Assembly: GCF_050485565.1 (NCBI RefSeq)
Contig: NZ_JBJHBQ010000006.1
Coordinates: 1-64,000 of the forward strand
From: Glycocaulis sp050485565
Lineage (GTDB): Bacteria > Pseudomonadota > Alphaproteobacteria > Caulobacterales > Maricaulaceae
Direction of reading: 5' to 3'
DNA length: 64,000 nucleotides
Shown here: piece by piece, positions 25,092 to 34,074 of the stretch
How the letters are laid out: each line of letters opens with the position of its first letter
How positions within the stretch are numbered: the stretch's first letter is position 1
Notes under the pieces: generated by a model
Database searches by the model: none
Told to the model about the DNA's origin: nothing
What the model saw: only the letters and a program-made list of their open reading frames with translations
Translations under genes and position numbers: made by a program

Positions 25092-26927
25092 CTACGCAGG
25101 CTGATCCACCCGCGTGTTGATCTCCTGGGTGATGCGCGCAATCACATCCTCCACGCTCACCGTGCCGAGATCGCCATGATCGCGGTGGCGCAGGGCCACC
25201 GTACCGGCTTCGGCCTCGGCATCGCCGACCACCAGCATGTACGGAATTTTGCGGTTCTGCGCGTTGCGGATTTTCTTCTGCATGCGCTCGCCAGCCAGAT
25301 CCGCTTCCGCGCGAATGCCCGAATGCACAGACTTGGTCTCCGCGTTGAACAGGCGCTTTTCCACCTCTCTGGCGTAGTCCTCATGCCGGTCGGCAATCGG
25401 GATCACGACCGCCTGTACGGGCGCCAACCAGACCGGGAATTTGCCGGCATAGTGCTCGATCAGGAAGGCAACAAAGCGCTCGTGTGAGCCCAGCGGCGCG
25501 CGGTGGATCACATAGACCGGCTGCTTGGAGCCGTCTTCGGACGTGTATTCCAGATCGAAGCGCTTGGTGGCCATGAAGTCGAGCTGGTTGGTGGAAATGG
25601 CATATTCGGTCCCGACGACGGACTTCGCCATGAAGTCCACTTTCGGGCCGTAGAAGGCCGCCTCGCCATCAACTTCCTTGTACGGATAACCGGACTCGTC
25701 CATCGCCTCTTTGAGGATACCCAGCGCCTTCATCCAGCCTTGCGTATCGTCGACATATTTGTCGAGATTATCGAAATCGGGCAGGGAAAGCCGCATCCAG
25801 AAATCCTCGATGCCAAACATGCGGTAGTATTTCGCGTGCATGTGCATCACGGCCAAGAACTCGTCCTTGGCCTGGTCTTCACGGCAATAGATATGCGCAT
25901 CGTTCTGGCAGAAGCCGCGCACGCGCATCAGGCCCGAAAGCCCGCCCGACGCCTCATAGCGATAAACCTGTCCGTATTCCGACAGGCGCACCGGCAGATC
26001 GCGATAGCTCCACTGGTCATGGGCGTAGATCATGTGGTGGTGCGGGCAGTTCATCGGGCGCAGGTAATACTCCTGCTCGTCGATCATGATCGGCGCGTAC
26101 ATGTCATCGGCATAGTACGGCAGATGCCCGGACTTGTGATACAGCTCGCCCTTGGTGATGTGCGGCGTGGAGACACGGCTGTAGCCTGCGGCGCGCTCTT
26201 CCTGACGGGCCAGATGCTCCAGCTCGTCGCGGATCACATTGCCCGCCGGCAGCCATAGCGGCAGGCCCGCGCCGACCTCTTCCACGATGGTGAAAAGCCC
26301 CAGCTCCTTGCCGATCTTGCGGTGATCGCGCTTGGCCTGCTCTTCAAGGCGCAGCACCTCGGCGTCCAGCTCTTCCTTGCTGTCAAAGCACAGGGCGTGG
26401 ATCCGCTGCAGCTGGGGGTTTTTCGCATCCCCGCGCCAATAGGCACCGGCGATGGAGCGCAGCTTGAAATGACCGACCTGCCCCGAATGATCGACATGCG
26501 GGCCGCGGCACAGATCAACGAAATTGCCGAGCTTGTAGAAGCTGACGGAATCCAGGCCATCACCGGCCACGCTCTCATCACCCGTTTCCTTGGCAATCGC
26601 CGTCGAACCCTTGTCACGCAAGAGTTCGAGAAGCTCGACTTTGAAGTCCTGCCCCTCGCGGCGCATATACTCGATGGCGCTGTCAATCGGCAGCTCCTCG
26701 CGCACCATGGCGATACGCTCTTTGCGCATCTCTTTCATGCGCTTCTCGATCGTGGCGAGATCTTCCGGCGTCAGTGTATTGGGCAGGTTGATATCATAGT
26801 AGAAGCCGGTCGCGGTCGCAGGCCCCACACCGAACCGGGCCTCTGGCCAGATTTCCTTCACGGCAGCGGCCATCAAATGGGCCGCCGTGTGGCGCTTCGT
26901 ATCAAGGGGGAAGTCTTGCTGTGACAT
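25092..26927 (-). CDS. thrS: Threonine–tRNA ligase lacking the N-terminal TGS domain
   Basis: 611 residues. It charges tRNA-Thr with threonine. The editing domain begins almost at the start (KRHTAAHLMAAAVKEIWP with the HxxxH pair, and FVDLCRGPHV with the Cys/His pair), then the class II catalytic core: motif 2 YRYEASGGLSGLMRVRGFCQNDAH, zinc Cys in RPMNCPHHH, motif 3 near the end of the core, and the anticodon-binding domain (VQAVVIPIADRHEDYA). Most bacterial ThrS proteins are ~640 residues because of a ~60-residue TGS domain in front; here it is absent, and the frame upstream to 27008 does not encode one. The motif-2 wording also differs from the common proteobacterial type (FTQDDAH). No other synthetase gene is nearby. 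Confidence 0.93.
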   Translation of the reverse strand: MSQQDFPLDTKRHTAAHLMAAAVKEIWPEARFGVGPATATGFYYDINLPNTLTPEDLATIEKRMKEMRKERIAMVREELPIDSAIEYMRREGQDFKVELLELLRDKGSTAIAKETGDESVAGDGLDSVSFYKLGNFVDLCRGPHVDHSGQVGHFKLRSIAGAYWRGDAKNPQLQRIHALCFDSKEELDAEVLRLEEQAKRDHRKIGKELGLFTIVEEVGAGLPLWLPAGNVIRDELEHLARQEERAAGYSRVSTPHITKGELYHKSGHLPYYADDMYAPIMIDEQEYYLRPMNCPHHHMIYAHDQWSYRDLPVRLSEYGQVYRYEASGGLSGLMRVRGFCQNDAHIYCREDQAKDEFLAVMHMHAKYYRMFGIEDFWMRLSLPDFDNLDKYVDDTQGWMKALGILKEAMDESGYPYKEVDGEAAFYGPKVDFMAKSVVGTEYAISTNQLDFMATKRFDLEYTSEDGSKQPVYVIHRAPLGSHERFVAFLIEHYAGKFPVWLAPVQAVVIPIADRHEDYAREVEKRLFNAETKSVHSGIRAEADLAGERMQKKIRNAQNRKIPYMLVVGDAEAEAGTVALRHRDHGDLGTVSVEDVIARITQEINTRVDQPA

Positions 26928-27023
26928 GGGCTTCTTGACGGTAAAGGGTGAACGGTAAGGGACCGGATTTAAGCGCGTGCGCTGCACAAGTCCATGACCG
27001 GATTCCATGTAAGTGTAATATTA

Positions 27024-28520
27024 TTACATTGTGGTGCGCCGGAGCGCATCCGCCCAGCCCGCCAGATGACGTGTCCGCCAGCCCGGATCAGCCGCCGGAG
27101 CAAAGCGCTGATCTGCCTTCCACAGGCTTGCCGCCTCATTGATTGAGGCAAAATGCCCGGCCCCGAGCCCCGCCAGAAAGGCCGCGCCCCAGGCGGTGGT
27201 TTCGGTGTTCACAGGACGCACCACCTCCAGATCGCAAATATCCGCCAGCCGCTGCAGGAAGGCATTATTGGCCACCATCCCGCCATCCACTTTCAGAGTT
27301 AGCGTCTGCGCCCCGTCGGCGCGCATGGCGGTTAGCAGGTCATGGGTCTGGAAGGCGGTGGATTCCAGCGCCGCGCGCGCAATCTCGGCCCGGCCTGCCC
27401 CGCGCGTCAGCCCGGTGATGAGGCCGCGTGCTTCGGGCTTCCAGTGCGGCGCGCCAAGCCCGGTAAAGGCTGGCACCAGATAGACCGGCGCGTCCGGGTC
27501 GGCCCCGGCCGCCAGCGCCTCCACTTCGGACGCCTTCGAGATCAGGCCCAGCCCGTCGCGCAGCCACTGGATCGTTGCACCCGCTGATAGCACCGACCCC
27601 TCCAGCGCAAACGCGGATTTGCCCTCCAGCCGCCAGGCGGTCGTGGCCAGCAGGCGGTTCTGCGAGGTCACGCGCGTCTCGCCCGTGTTGAGAATCATGA
27701 AGGCGCCGGTGCCATAGGTGGATTTCATCTCGCCGGGCGACAGGCATGCCTGACCGATGGCGGCGGCCTGCTGGTCGCCCGCCGCGCCAGTTATGGGTAT
27801 CGTCTTGCCGAGCACCGATTTGTCAGCGACGCCCAGATCGCCCGCACAATCGACCACGTCTGGCAAAATGGCGCGCGGAATGTTGAACAGGCGCAAGAGT
27901 TCGCCATCCCAGCTCTGAGCCTCAAGATCATATAGGCTGGTCCGGCTGGCATTGGTGGCGTCGGTGATGTGGCGCTTGCCTTTTGTCAGCCGCCAGATCA
28001 GGAAGCTTTCCACCGTACCGAAGGCGAGCTTTCCGGCCTCAGCCCTTTTGCGCGCGCCCGGCACAGAATCGAGTATCCAGCCGATCTTGGTAGCGGAAAA
28101 GTAAGGGTCCAGCACCAGCCCGGTCTTGCCCGCCACCATCGCGCCTGCGCCATCGGCTGCCAGCTTCGCGCAAGCCTCGCCCGTGCGCCGGTCCTGCCAG
28201 ACAATCGCATTGTGGACCGGCTCACCGGTCTGGCGGTCCCAGACCAAAGTCGTCTCGCGCTGATTGGTCACGCCAAGGCAGGTGATTTCATGGCCTTTGG
28301 CTTCACCGGCCTTGATCGCCTTGCGCGCGGTGGAGAGGACAGTCGCCCAGATCACTTCCGGGTCATGCTCCACCCAGCCGGGCCGGGGATAGATCTGGTT
28401 GAATTCCTCCTGTGCCAGCGCGATTACCTTGCCTTCCAGGTCAAACACCATGGCACGGCTGGAGGTCGTACCCTGATCGATGGCCAGAATGGCGGGCGCT
28501 TTGCGCGAACGGCTGAGCAT
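27024..28520 (-). CDS. glpK: Glycerol kinase
   Basis: 498 residues, the standard length. FGGY-family kinase phosphorylating glycerol to sn-glycerol 3-phosphate. The N-terminal phosphate loop AILAIDQGTTSSRAMVFD, substrate segment RETTLVWDRQTGEPVHNAIVWQDRRT, the second-domain nucleotide loop GAAGDQQAAAIGQA, and ESTAFQTHDLL / LKVDGGMVANN are all present. The ATG at 28520 is chosen for GGGGAGAAG just upstream; the open frame extends to 28727 without conservation. No glpF or glpD is adjacent. Two lipase/esterase genes diverge from its 5' end, which hints at use of glycerol from lipids (inference). Confidence 0.95.
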   Translation of the reverse strand: MLSRSRKAPAILAIDQGTTSSRAMVFDLEGKVIALAQEEFNQIYPRPGWVEHDPEVIWATVLSTARKAIKAGEAKGHEITCLGVTNQRETTLVWDRQTGEPVHNAIVWQDRRTGEACAKLAADGAGAMVAGKTGLVLDPYFSATKIGWILDSVPGARKRAEAGKLAFGTVESFLIWRLTKGKRHITDATNASRTSLYDLEAQSWDGELLRLFNIPRAILPDVVDCAGDLGVADKSVLGKTIPITGAAGDQQAAAIGQACLSPGEMKSTYGTGAFMILNTGETRVTSQNRLLATTAWRLEGKSAFALEGSVLSAGATIQWLRDGLGLISKASEVEALAAGADPDAPVYLVPAFTGLGAPHWKPEARGLITGLTRGAGRAEIARAALESTAFQTHDLLTAMRADGAQTLTLKVDGGMVANNAFLQRLADICDLEVVRPVNTETTAWGAAFLAGLGAGHFASINEAASLWKADQRFAPAADPGWRTRHLAGWADALRRTTM

Positions 28521-28604
28521 GGCTTCTCCCCCTGATGCCAAGATGGTGGCAGCGGCGAGAGAATGCAGGCTAAACTCATCAAAGCAAAGCGTAAGGGGGT
28601 GTTG

Positions 28605-29549
28605 ATGGGCGGGTTCCAGCCAGAGTTCGTGGAGAGTGCAACCGGCGCGCGGCTGGCGCTGCGGGTGATGGAGGCGCAAGGCCCCGCCAAGGCCATTGTG
28701 ATGATCCATCACGGCCTTGCCGAACATGGCGGGCGCTATGAGCGCTTTGCCCGCTATCTCTCAGGCCGCGGCTTTCACGTCAGCGCGCACGATCATCGCG
28801 GCCACGGCCAGACGACCGCCCCGGATGCGCCGCCGCGAATCTATGCGCTCAAAGATGGCTGGAACAAGCTGATGGGCGATGCCCGCTTCGTGCGAGAACA
28901 TATGCAGGCGCGCTTTCCCGGCTTGCCGGTGATCGTGTTCGGCCACTCCATGGGCGGTGTCATCACCATGAACCAGGCGATGGACGAGCACACCCATCTC
29001 GCCGGTGTCGCGGTGTGGAATTCCAATCTGGCGCTGGGCAGCCTGACCGGACTGATGCGCACCGTGATCTGGCTGGAAGGCTTTGTGCGCAAGCAGACAG
29101 AGCCAAGCCTGTGGATGAACGCTTTGACCTTTGAAGCCTGGGGCAAGCGGATCAGGAAAGCCCGCACCGATTGCGACTGGCTGTCGCGTATCCCTGAAGA
29201 GGTCGACGCCTATATTGCTGACGCCGGGTGCGGCTGGGTCGCCTCACGCGTGCTGTGGCGCGATTTCGTCAATGGATTTGAACGCGCCGAAGATGGCGCA
29301 CGGCTGGAGAACATGGCCCGCGACCTGCCGATCCATCTGGCGGGCGGCGGCGCAGACCCGGCAACGAATAACGGCAAGGCGCTGAAAATTTTCGCCGGAC
29401 GGCTCTACAATAACCGCTTCACGCGCGTGACGATGCGCCACGATCCCAAGGCCCGCCACGAAACCCTCAACGATATCGGCTATGAGCAGGCGATGAGCGA
29501 TTTTGCTGATTGGGCGGAACGCATCATCGCCGAAGGACGCGAGGCATAA
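28605..29549 (+). CDS. Alpha/beta hydrolase, lysophospholipase / monoacylglycerol lipase type
   Basis: 314 residues from the ATG at 28605. It has the 'serine aminopeptidase S33' layout of bacterial monoacylglycerol lipases: MIHHGLAEHGGRYERFARYLSGRGFHVSAHDHRGHGQT, nucleophile in VFGHSMGGVI around residue 105, and C-terminal His in PKARHETLNDI. No signal peptide, so intracellular. Its stop codon overlaps the start of the next hydrolase by one base (TAATG), so the two are co-translated, and its start faces glpK across an 84-bp divergent gap. A start at 28563 is possible but would run into the glpK leader. Confidence 0.88.
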   Translation: MGGFQPEFVESATGARLALRVMEAQGPAKAIVMIHHGLAEHGGRYERFARYLSGRGFHVSAHDHRGHGQTTAPDAPPRIYALKDGWNKLMGDARFVREHMQARFPGLPVIVFGHSMGGVITMNQAMDEHTHLAGVAVWNSNLALGSLTGLMRTVIWLEGFVRKQTEPSLWMNALTFEAWGKRIRKARTDCDWLSRIPEEVDAYIADAGCGWVASRVLWRDFVNGFERAEDGARLENMARDLPIHLAGGGADPATNNGKALKIFAGRLYNNRFTRVTMRHDPKARHETLNDIGYEQAMSDFADWAERIIAEGREA

Positions 29550-30469
29550 TGACCATCGAGACCATTCCGGCCCGTAAAGGGCTTCGCCTGCGCTCGCTTC
29601 TGGGCCGCCGCATGGCCCGCAAGGCTGGCCGGTCCAGCCTGTCGCCCACCACCAGCGCCAAACACGGCCGCGCCCGCATGGACAAGGCGGGCCGCCAGCT
29701 TCCCATGCCCAGGGGCGTGGAAGTGGCACGCACGGAGATTGGCGGCTGCGACGCGCTGGCCTTCGCCCCTGAAAATGCCCGCAAAGGTGTGCTGATCTAT
29801 CTGCATGGCGGCGGGTATTCGCGCGGCTCTGCGCTCAGCCACCGCGCGCTGGTCGCCCGCATGGCAAGCGCATTCTCCCTCAACGCGGTCTCGGTCAATT
29901 ACCGCATGGCACCCGAACACCCCTGCCCCGCAGCGATCGAGGATGCCGTCGCCGCCATTGAGGCCGTGATGGAAAACGAAAAAGGTCCGGTCATCCTCAG
30001 CGGCGATTCAGCCGGTGGCGGACTGGCACTGTCAGCAACGATCCGCCTGCGCGATGCGGGCAAGCGCATTCCCGATGCGCTCTACCTTCTGTCCCCCTGG
30101 ACCGACCTCTCCATGAGCGGGGAGAGCGTGGCAACCAAGGCCATGCGCGATCCCATGCTGAACCCCGGCTATCTGGCCGCAGGCGGCGAGCTTTATCTGG
30201 GCGGTCGGCCCGGCAATGACCCGGAAGCCTCGCCCATCTTTGCGGAGATGAACGGCCTGCCGCCAACCCTCATTCAGGTCGGCTCCGACGAAATTCTCTT
30301 GAGCGATTCCACGCGTCTGGCCGAAAAGCTGGAAGCCGCCGGCGTGCCGGTCGATTGCGAGATCTGGGAAGATATGTGGCACGACTTCCAGATCTTCTCC
30401 CCCCTCATCCCGGAAGCCGACTGGGCCATTGACCGCGCACGCGTCTGGGTGGAACTGCAGCTGGCTTAG
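29549..30469 (+). CDS. Alpha/beta hydrolase, hormone-sensitive-lipase type (family IV esterase)
   Basis: 306 residues. The HSL-family oxyanion motif HGGGYSRGSALSHR and nucleophile GDSAGGGLALSATI are clear, as are Asp in QVGSDEILLSDS and His in EDMWHDFQIF. The family hydrolyses short- to medium-chain acyl esters. The first ~50 residues are basic (RKGLRLRSLLGRRMARKAG) with no signal peptide. It is translationally coupled to the preceding lipase gene. A family A/B palindromic repeat starts 8 bp after the stop. Confidence 0.9.
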   Translation: MTIETIPARKGLRLRSLLGRRMARKAGRSSLSPTTSAKHGRARMDKAGRQLPMPRGVEVARTEIGGCDALAFAPENARKGVLIYLHGGGYSRGSALSHRALVARMASAFSLNAVSVNYRMAPEHPCPAAIEDAVAAIEAVMENEKGPVILSGDSAGGGLALSATIRLRDAGKRIPDALYLLSPWTDLSMSGESVATKAMRDPMLNPGYLAAGGELYLGGRPGNDPEASPIFAEMNGLPPTLIQVGSDEILLSDSTRLAEKLEAAGVPVDCEIWEDMWHDFQIFSPLIPEADWAIDRARVWVELQLA

Positions 30470-30477
30470 ACCTCTTT

Positions 30478-30614
30478 CCTCCCCCGTTTACGGGGGAGGT
30501 GTCAGCGCAGCTGACGGAGGGGGAAACTTTTATGGACAATCCCCCCCCTCGGCCCTTCGGGCGTTCAAAGCTTCGCTTCTCACCCCACCCGTGAACGGGG
30601 GGAGAAACCGCCGT
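30478..30614. repeat. Dispersed palindromic repeat, family A/B copy 1
   Basis: 137 bp: CCTCCCCCGTTTACGGGGGAGG hairpin, GTCAGCGCAGCTGAC palindrome, GGAGGGGGAAACTTTT, then CCCCCCCTCGGCC and a closing hairpin with GAACGGGGGGAGAAACCGCCGT. The same modules in the same order occur at 36931–37051. It lies at the end of the esterase operon. Confidence 0.9.
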
Positions 30615-30666
30615 CCTCATCCTTTCGGACACAATGGCGCTCGAAGGGCGAGGGAAAAGCAGCCTC

Positions 30667-30784
30667 CCGGGCCGCGTTGCGGCCAGCAAGCGCGACCGCG
30701 CGCCCGAGCTAATGCGAGGAGCGAAGCCCGGATGGGCTGAGCATAAGAAAAAGATGGATCACCCGCATGAAGCGGGTGATGACA
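30667..30784. repeat. Dispersed palindromic repeat, family D-like copy 3
   Basis: CGGGCCGCGTTGCGGCC followed by GCAAGCGCGACCGCGCGCCCG closely matches the internal insert of the copy at 58656–58831, and the end GATCACCCGCATGAAGCGGGTGATGAC resembles the end hairpin of the copy at 18661–18763. Together with the A/B repeat it accounts for nearly all of the 323-bp convergent gap 30470–30792. Confidence 0.65.
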
Positions 30785-30792
30785 AAGAGGTG

Positions 30793-32265
30793 TTACACCC
30801 CCTCCCAATCCGCATCATCGCGAGTTCGAAGCGTGCGGGCAAAGCGGGTGGCAAGGCCCTCCCAGTTCTGGGTGATGACGCCGTCTGCCGTCTTGTACCA
30901 GGAGGGGCAGTCTCCCGCCCACACGGTCTTTGAGAGGCGCTTTTGCAAATCCGCATTATAGCGGTTTTCCGCCTCCGGCCGGACGGCAAGCGTTTTCAAC
31001 CCGCCATCAAGGATCAGGCCCGCCTTGTCGGCGATATATTCGGCCTGCCGCTCCACCATGAAGATGATGGAGTTATGGCCCAGATTGGTGTTCGGCCCGT
31101 AGAGCATGAAGAGGTTGGGGAAACCGCCGACCGCCACGCCCTTGTACGCGCGCGGCGAGGCGCCCCATGCATCCCGCAAGGACCGGCCATCTGAGCCCGT
31201 CACCTCCAGCGTCGGCAGGAACTCGGTGGTCACAAAGCCGGTGGCGAGGATGAGGGTATCAGCGGGGATGATTTCGCCATTGGTTGCTTCCACGCCATCG
31301 GCATGGATGCGGGCGATACCATCCGTGACGAGGTGGACATTCCCGCGCTGCATCACCTCGAAGAAATCATTGGAGAGCAGGATGCGTTTGCAGCCGGGCG
31401 GATAGTCCGGCGTCAGCTTCGCGCGCAATTCCGGATCCTTGATGCCTTTGGCGATCTTGCGTTTACCCGTCCAGCGCGTGAAACGGCTGGCGAGCGATCC
31501 CTTTACAAGCGCCGAGTAGCGCAGCTCGTGGATGAGAAAACTCCCCCAGCGATAGAGTCTCTGCCAGCTGGGGATATGCGCAAAAGCCCATTTCTCGAAC
31601 GCGGTAAAGGCCCGGTCCGGCTTGGAAATGATCCAGTTGGGCGTGCGCTGGAAGATGGTCAGCTCGCGGGCACGCTCGCTCACTTCAGGGAGAAGCTGGA
31701 TGGCGCTTGCAGCATTGCCGATCAGCGCCACACGCTGGCCGTCGAGCTTTACCGAACTGTCCCAGCGCGCCGTATGCATCACGGGGCCGGCAAAATCTGA
31801 AAGGCCCTCAATCTCAGGCGTGAAGGGTTCGGAAAGCTGGCCGACCGCGCTGATGACCACGCGCGCGCTGGTCTGGCTGCCATCCCAGAAACGGACCTGC
31901 CAGCGGCCTTCGCCTTCGTCGAATGTCAGTGAGCGGACGGTGAAGCCAGTGCGCAGATGCGGCCCCAGCCCGAAGCGCTCGGCGCACTCTTCAAAATAGT
32001 CGAGGATTTCGGCCTGCAGAGCGTATTTCCGGCTCCAGTCAGGCTTTAGCGCGAAGGAGAAGGAGTAAAGATGGCTTGGCACATCGCAGCCAGCGCCGGG
32101 ATAGCGGTTATCGCGCCAGACACCGCCAAAACCGTCTGATTTCTCCGCGATCAGGAAATCATCCAGCCCGCGCCGTTTCAGGTGATAGCCCATGGCGATG
32201 CCGGACATGCCCGCCCCGATGACAAGCGTGTCCAGCCTCTCCGGCAAGGGCCTGCTATTTGGCAT
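30793..32265 (-). CDS. Flavin-binding monooxygenase, Baeyer–Villiger type
   Basis: 490 residues. FAD Rossmann motif VIGAGMSGIAMGYHLKRRG at about residue 14, NADPH motif VALIGNAASAIQLLPEV in the middle, and between them FAGPVMHTARWD, which matches the type I Baeyer–Villiger monooxygenase fingerprint FxGxxxHxxxW. It uses NADPH and oxygen to insert oxygen next to ketones. It is the last gene of the catabolic operon; its ATG lies 11 bp inside the end of the acyl-CoA ligase gene. In this context it could process a ketone made during or before acyl-chain breakdown (inference). The first dinucleotide motif has GMSG where many family members have GxSG, a normal variant. Confidence 0.88.
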   Translation of the reverse strand: MPNSRPLPERLDTLVIGAGMSGIAMGYHLKRRGLDDFLIAEKSDGFGGVWRDNRYPGAGCDVPSHLYSFSFALKPDWSRKYALQAEILDYFEECAERFGLGPHLRTGFTVRSLTFDEGEGRWQVRFWDGSQTSARVVISAVGQLSEPFTPEIEGLSDFAGPVMHTARWDSSVKLDGQRVALIGNAASAIQLLPEVSERARELTIFQRTPNWIISKPDRAFTAFEKWAFAHIPSWQRLYRWGSFLIHELRYSALVKGSLASRFTRWTGKRKIAKGIKDPELRAKLTPDYPPGCKRILLSNDFFEVMQRGNVHLVTDGIARIHADGVEATNGEIIPADTLILATGFVTTEFLPTLEVTGSDGRSLRDAWGASPRAYKGVAVGGFPNLFMLYGPNTNLGHNSIIFMVERQAEYIADKAGLILDGGLKTLAVRPEAENRYNADLQKRLSKTVWAGDCPSWYKTADGVITQNWEGLATRFARTLRTRDDADWEGV

Positions 32266-34072
32266 AGAGGCTTTCAACCGTCTCCCGGTGGCGTTCAATC
32301 ACCACCTTGCGCTTCACCTTCATGGTCGGTGTCAGCTCCCCGCCCTCCACGCTCAGCGCGCCGGGCAGGATGGCAAACTTGCGGATATTCTCCACGCGCG
32401 CATGGCGGGTGTTGAGATCATCAATGCCCGCCTGAATGGCCTCCAGCACCTTGGGGTGATTGCGGATATCGCCTTCAAGGCCGTGCTTTTTGGCGAAAGC
32501 GGCCAGCCCGTCCGCGCTCAAGGTGAGAAGGGCGGCGAGATAGGGCTTGGCATCGCCCACCACGACGGCGTGCTCGACCAGCGGAATGTTCATCAGATCG
32601 GTTTCAAGATTGGCCGGCGTGATGTTCTTGCCGCCCGCCGTGATGATGATGTCCTTGATGCGGCCAGTGATGAAAATGAAGCCGTCATCATCGATATTGA
32701 CGACATCGCCGGTGCGCATCCAGCCATCGCTCGTGAAGCTGTCGGCGGTGGCGTCATTATTCTTCATATAGCCCTTGAAGATGTTCGGGCCCTTGACCAG
32801 CAGCTCGCCCTCTTCGGTGACGCGCGCCTGCATGCCCGGCACCAGACGCCCCACCGAGCCGAGGCGCGCTGCGCCGGGGCCGTTGAAGCTGGACGGGGCA
32901 GAGGTTTCCGACTGGCCATAGCCCTCATAGATGACCAGATCGAGCCCGGCGAAGAAGCGCAGCACTTCGGTCGAGATCGGCGCCGCGCCGGAGATCAGCA
33001 TGCGTGATTTGTCCAGCCCCAGCGCGTCCTTGACCTTGGAAAGAACGAGCTTGTCGGCGATGGCCTTCTGGGCTTTGAGAAGCGGGGAGACGGACTTGTT
33101 GTCCACCTGGGCAAGATTGACCTCGCGCGCCGTGTCCATCGCCCATTTGGCGAGCTTGGCCTTGGGGCCGGTCGCTTCGGCAAGGCGGCCCTGAATGGTC
33201 TCGGCCATCTTCTCCCAGACGCGCGGCACGCCGAAAAAGATGGTCGGCCGGCAGGCTTTCAGATCCTCGGCCAGCGTCTCCATGGAGCGCGCAAACCAGA
33301 GCGTGCCGCCTGCGGCCGCGTGATTGTGCACCGAAGCCTGCTGCTCGGCGATGTGGGCAATCGGCAGATAGGAGAGCGAGCGGTCATTGCCGCTGCGCCC
33401 GAACATCCCGATCAGCGCTGACGCGCTCCACGCCACATTGCCATGGCTCAGCATCACCGCCTTGGGCGGGCCGGTCGTGCCGGAGGTATAGATGAGCGTG
33501 GCGATGCCGTGCTCTTCCAGCGCGTCGAGCCGGTCCGTGAGTTCGGCCTCATGATCCTCGGTGCCGAGCGCCATGAAGGCGTCCCAGCTCATGGTGCCCT
33601 CAGGGGCCTCTGCCCCGCGCATGACAACGATATGGGAAAGGTTCGGGCACTCGGCTTTGAGCTCCAGCGCCTTCTTGGCCTGCTCGGTATCTTCCACCAG
33701 ATAGACCGGGCTTTCGGAATGCTGGAGGATGTAGGCGATTTCCGGCGGCGCGCTCGTCCAGTAAATGCCTGCAGGCCGCCCGCCCGCCATCATCGCCGCG
33801 TTGGCCATCACCGTCCATTCAGGCCGGTTAAAGCCCAGGATCGCAACCGACTGATCCTTCTGGAAGCCCAGCGCGACCAGCGCGCGTCCGGCTTGGCGCG
33901 CCTCATCGGCATATTCGCGCCAGCCCCGCGTTACCCAGCCAGACCCGTCATGGAAGACATAGGCCGGTGCATCCGGTTTGGTCTCACCATTTTCGATCAG
34001 ACGGGCCGGTGTAGACGCGAAGCGTTTGCCTCCGGCCAGACGCGGCAGATCAGCGGCGGTAGCAGCTACCAT
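32255..34072 (-). CDS. Long-chain acyl-CoA synthetase (AMP-forming)
   Basis: 605 residues of the adenylate-forming family that activates a carboxylic acid with ATP and CoA. The P-loop motif TLIYTSGTTGPPKAVMLSHGN, the A5-type motif YEGYGQSETSA, GWMRTGDVVNIDDDGFIFITGRIKDIIITAGGKNITP and a C-terminal lysine region (LTPTMKVKRKVV) are present. The size and sequence type match the FadD15/ACSBG-like long-chain group. A clear GGGGAGG site precedes the ATG, which is 2 bp after the stop of the BKACE gene. In the Atu pathway of Pseudomonas an acyl-CoA synthetase (AtuH) sits at the equivalent place; substrate here is inferred from context only. Confidence 0.91.
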   Translation of the reverse strand: MVAATAADLPRLAGGKRFASTPARLIENGETKPDAPAYVFHDGSGWVTRGWREYADEARQAGRALVALGFQKDQSVAILGFNRPEWTVMANAAMMAGGRPAGIYWTSAPPEIAYILQHSESPVYLVEDTEQAKKALELKAECPNLSHIVVMRGAEAPEGTMSWDAFMALGTEDHEAELTDRLDALEEHGIATLIYTSGTTGPPKAVMLSHGNVAWSASALIGMFGRSGNDRSLSYLPIAHIAEQQASVHNHAAAGGTLWFARSMETLAEDLKACRPTIFFGVPRVWEKMAETIQGRLAEATGPKAKLAKWAMDTAREVNLAQVDNKSVSPLLKAQKAIADKLVLSKVKDALGLDKSRMLISGAAPISTEVLRFFAGLDLVIYEGYGQSETSAPSSFNGPGAARLGSVGRLVPGMQARVTEEGELLVKGPNIFKGYMKNNDATADSFTSDGWMRTGDVVNIDDDGFIFITGRIKDIIITAGGKNITPANLETDLMNIPLVEHAVVVGDAKPYLAALLTLSADGLAAFAKKHGLEGDIRNHPKVLEAIQAGIDDLNTRHARVENIRKFAILPGALSVEGGELTPTMKVKRKVVIERHRETVESLYAK

Positions 34073-34074
34073 GA

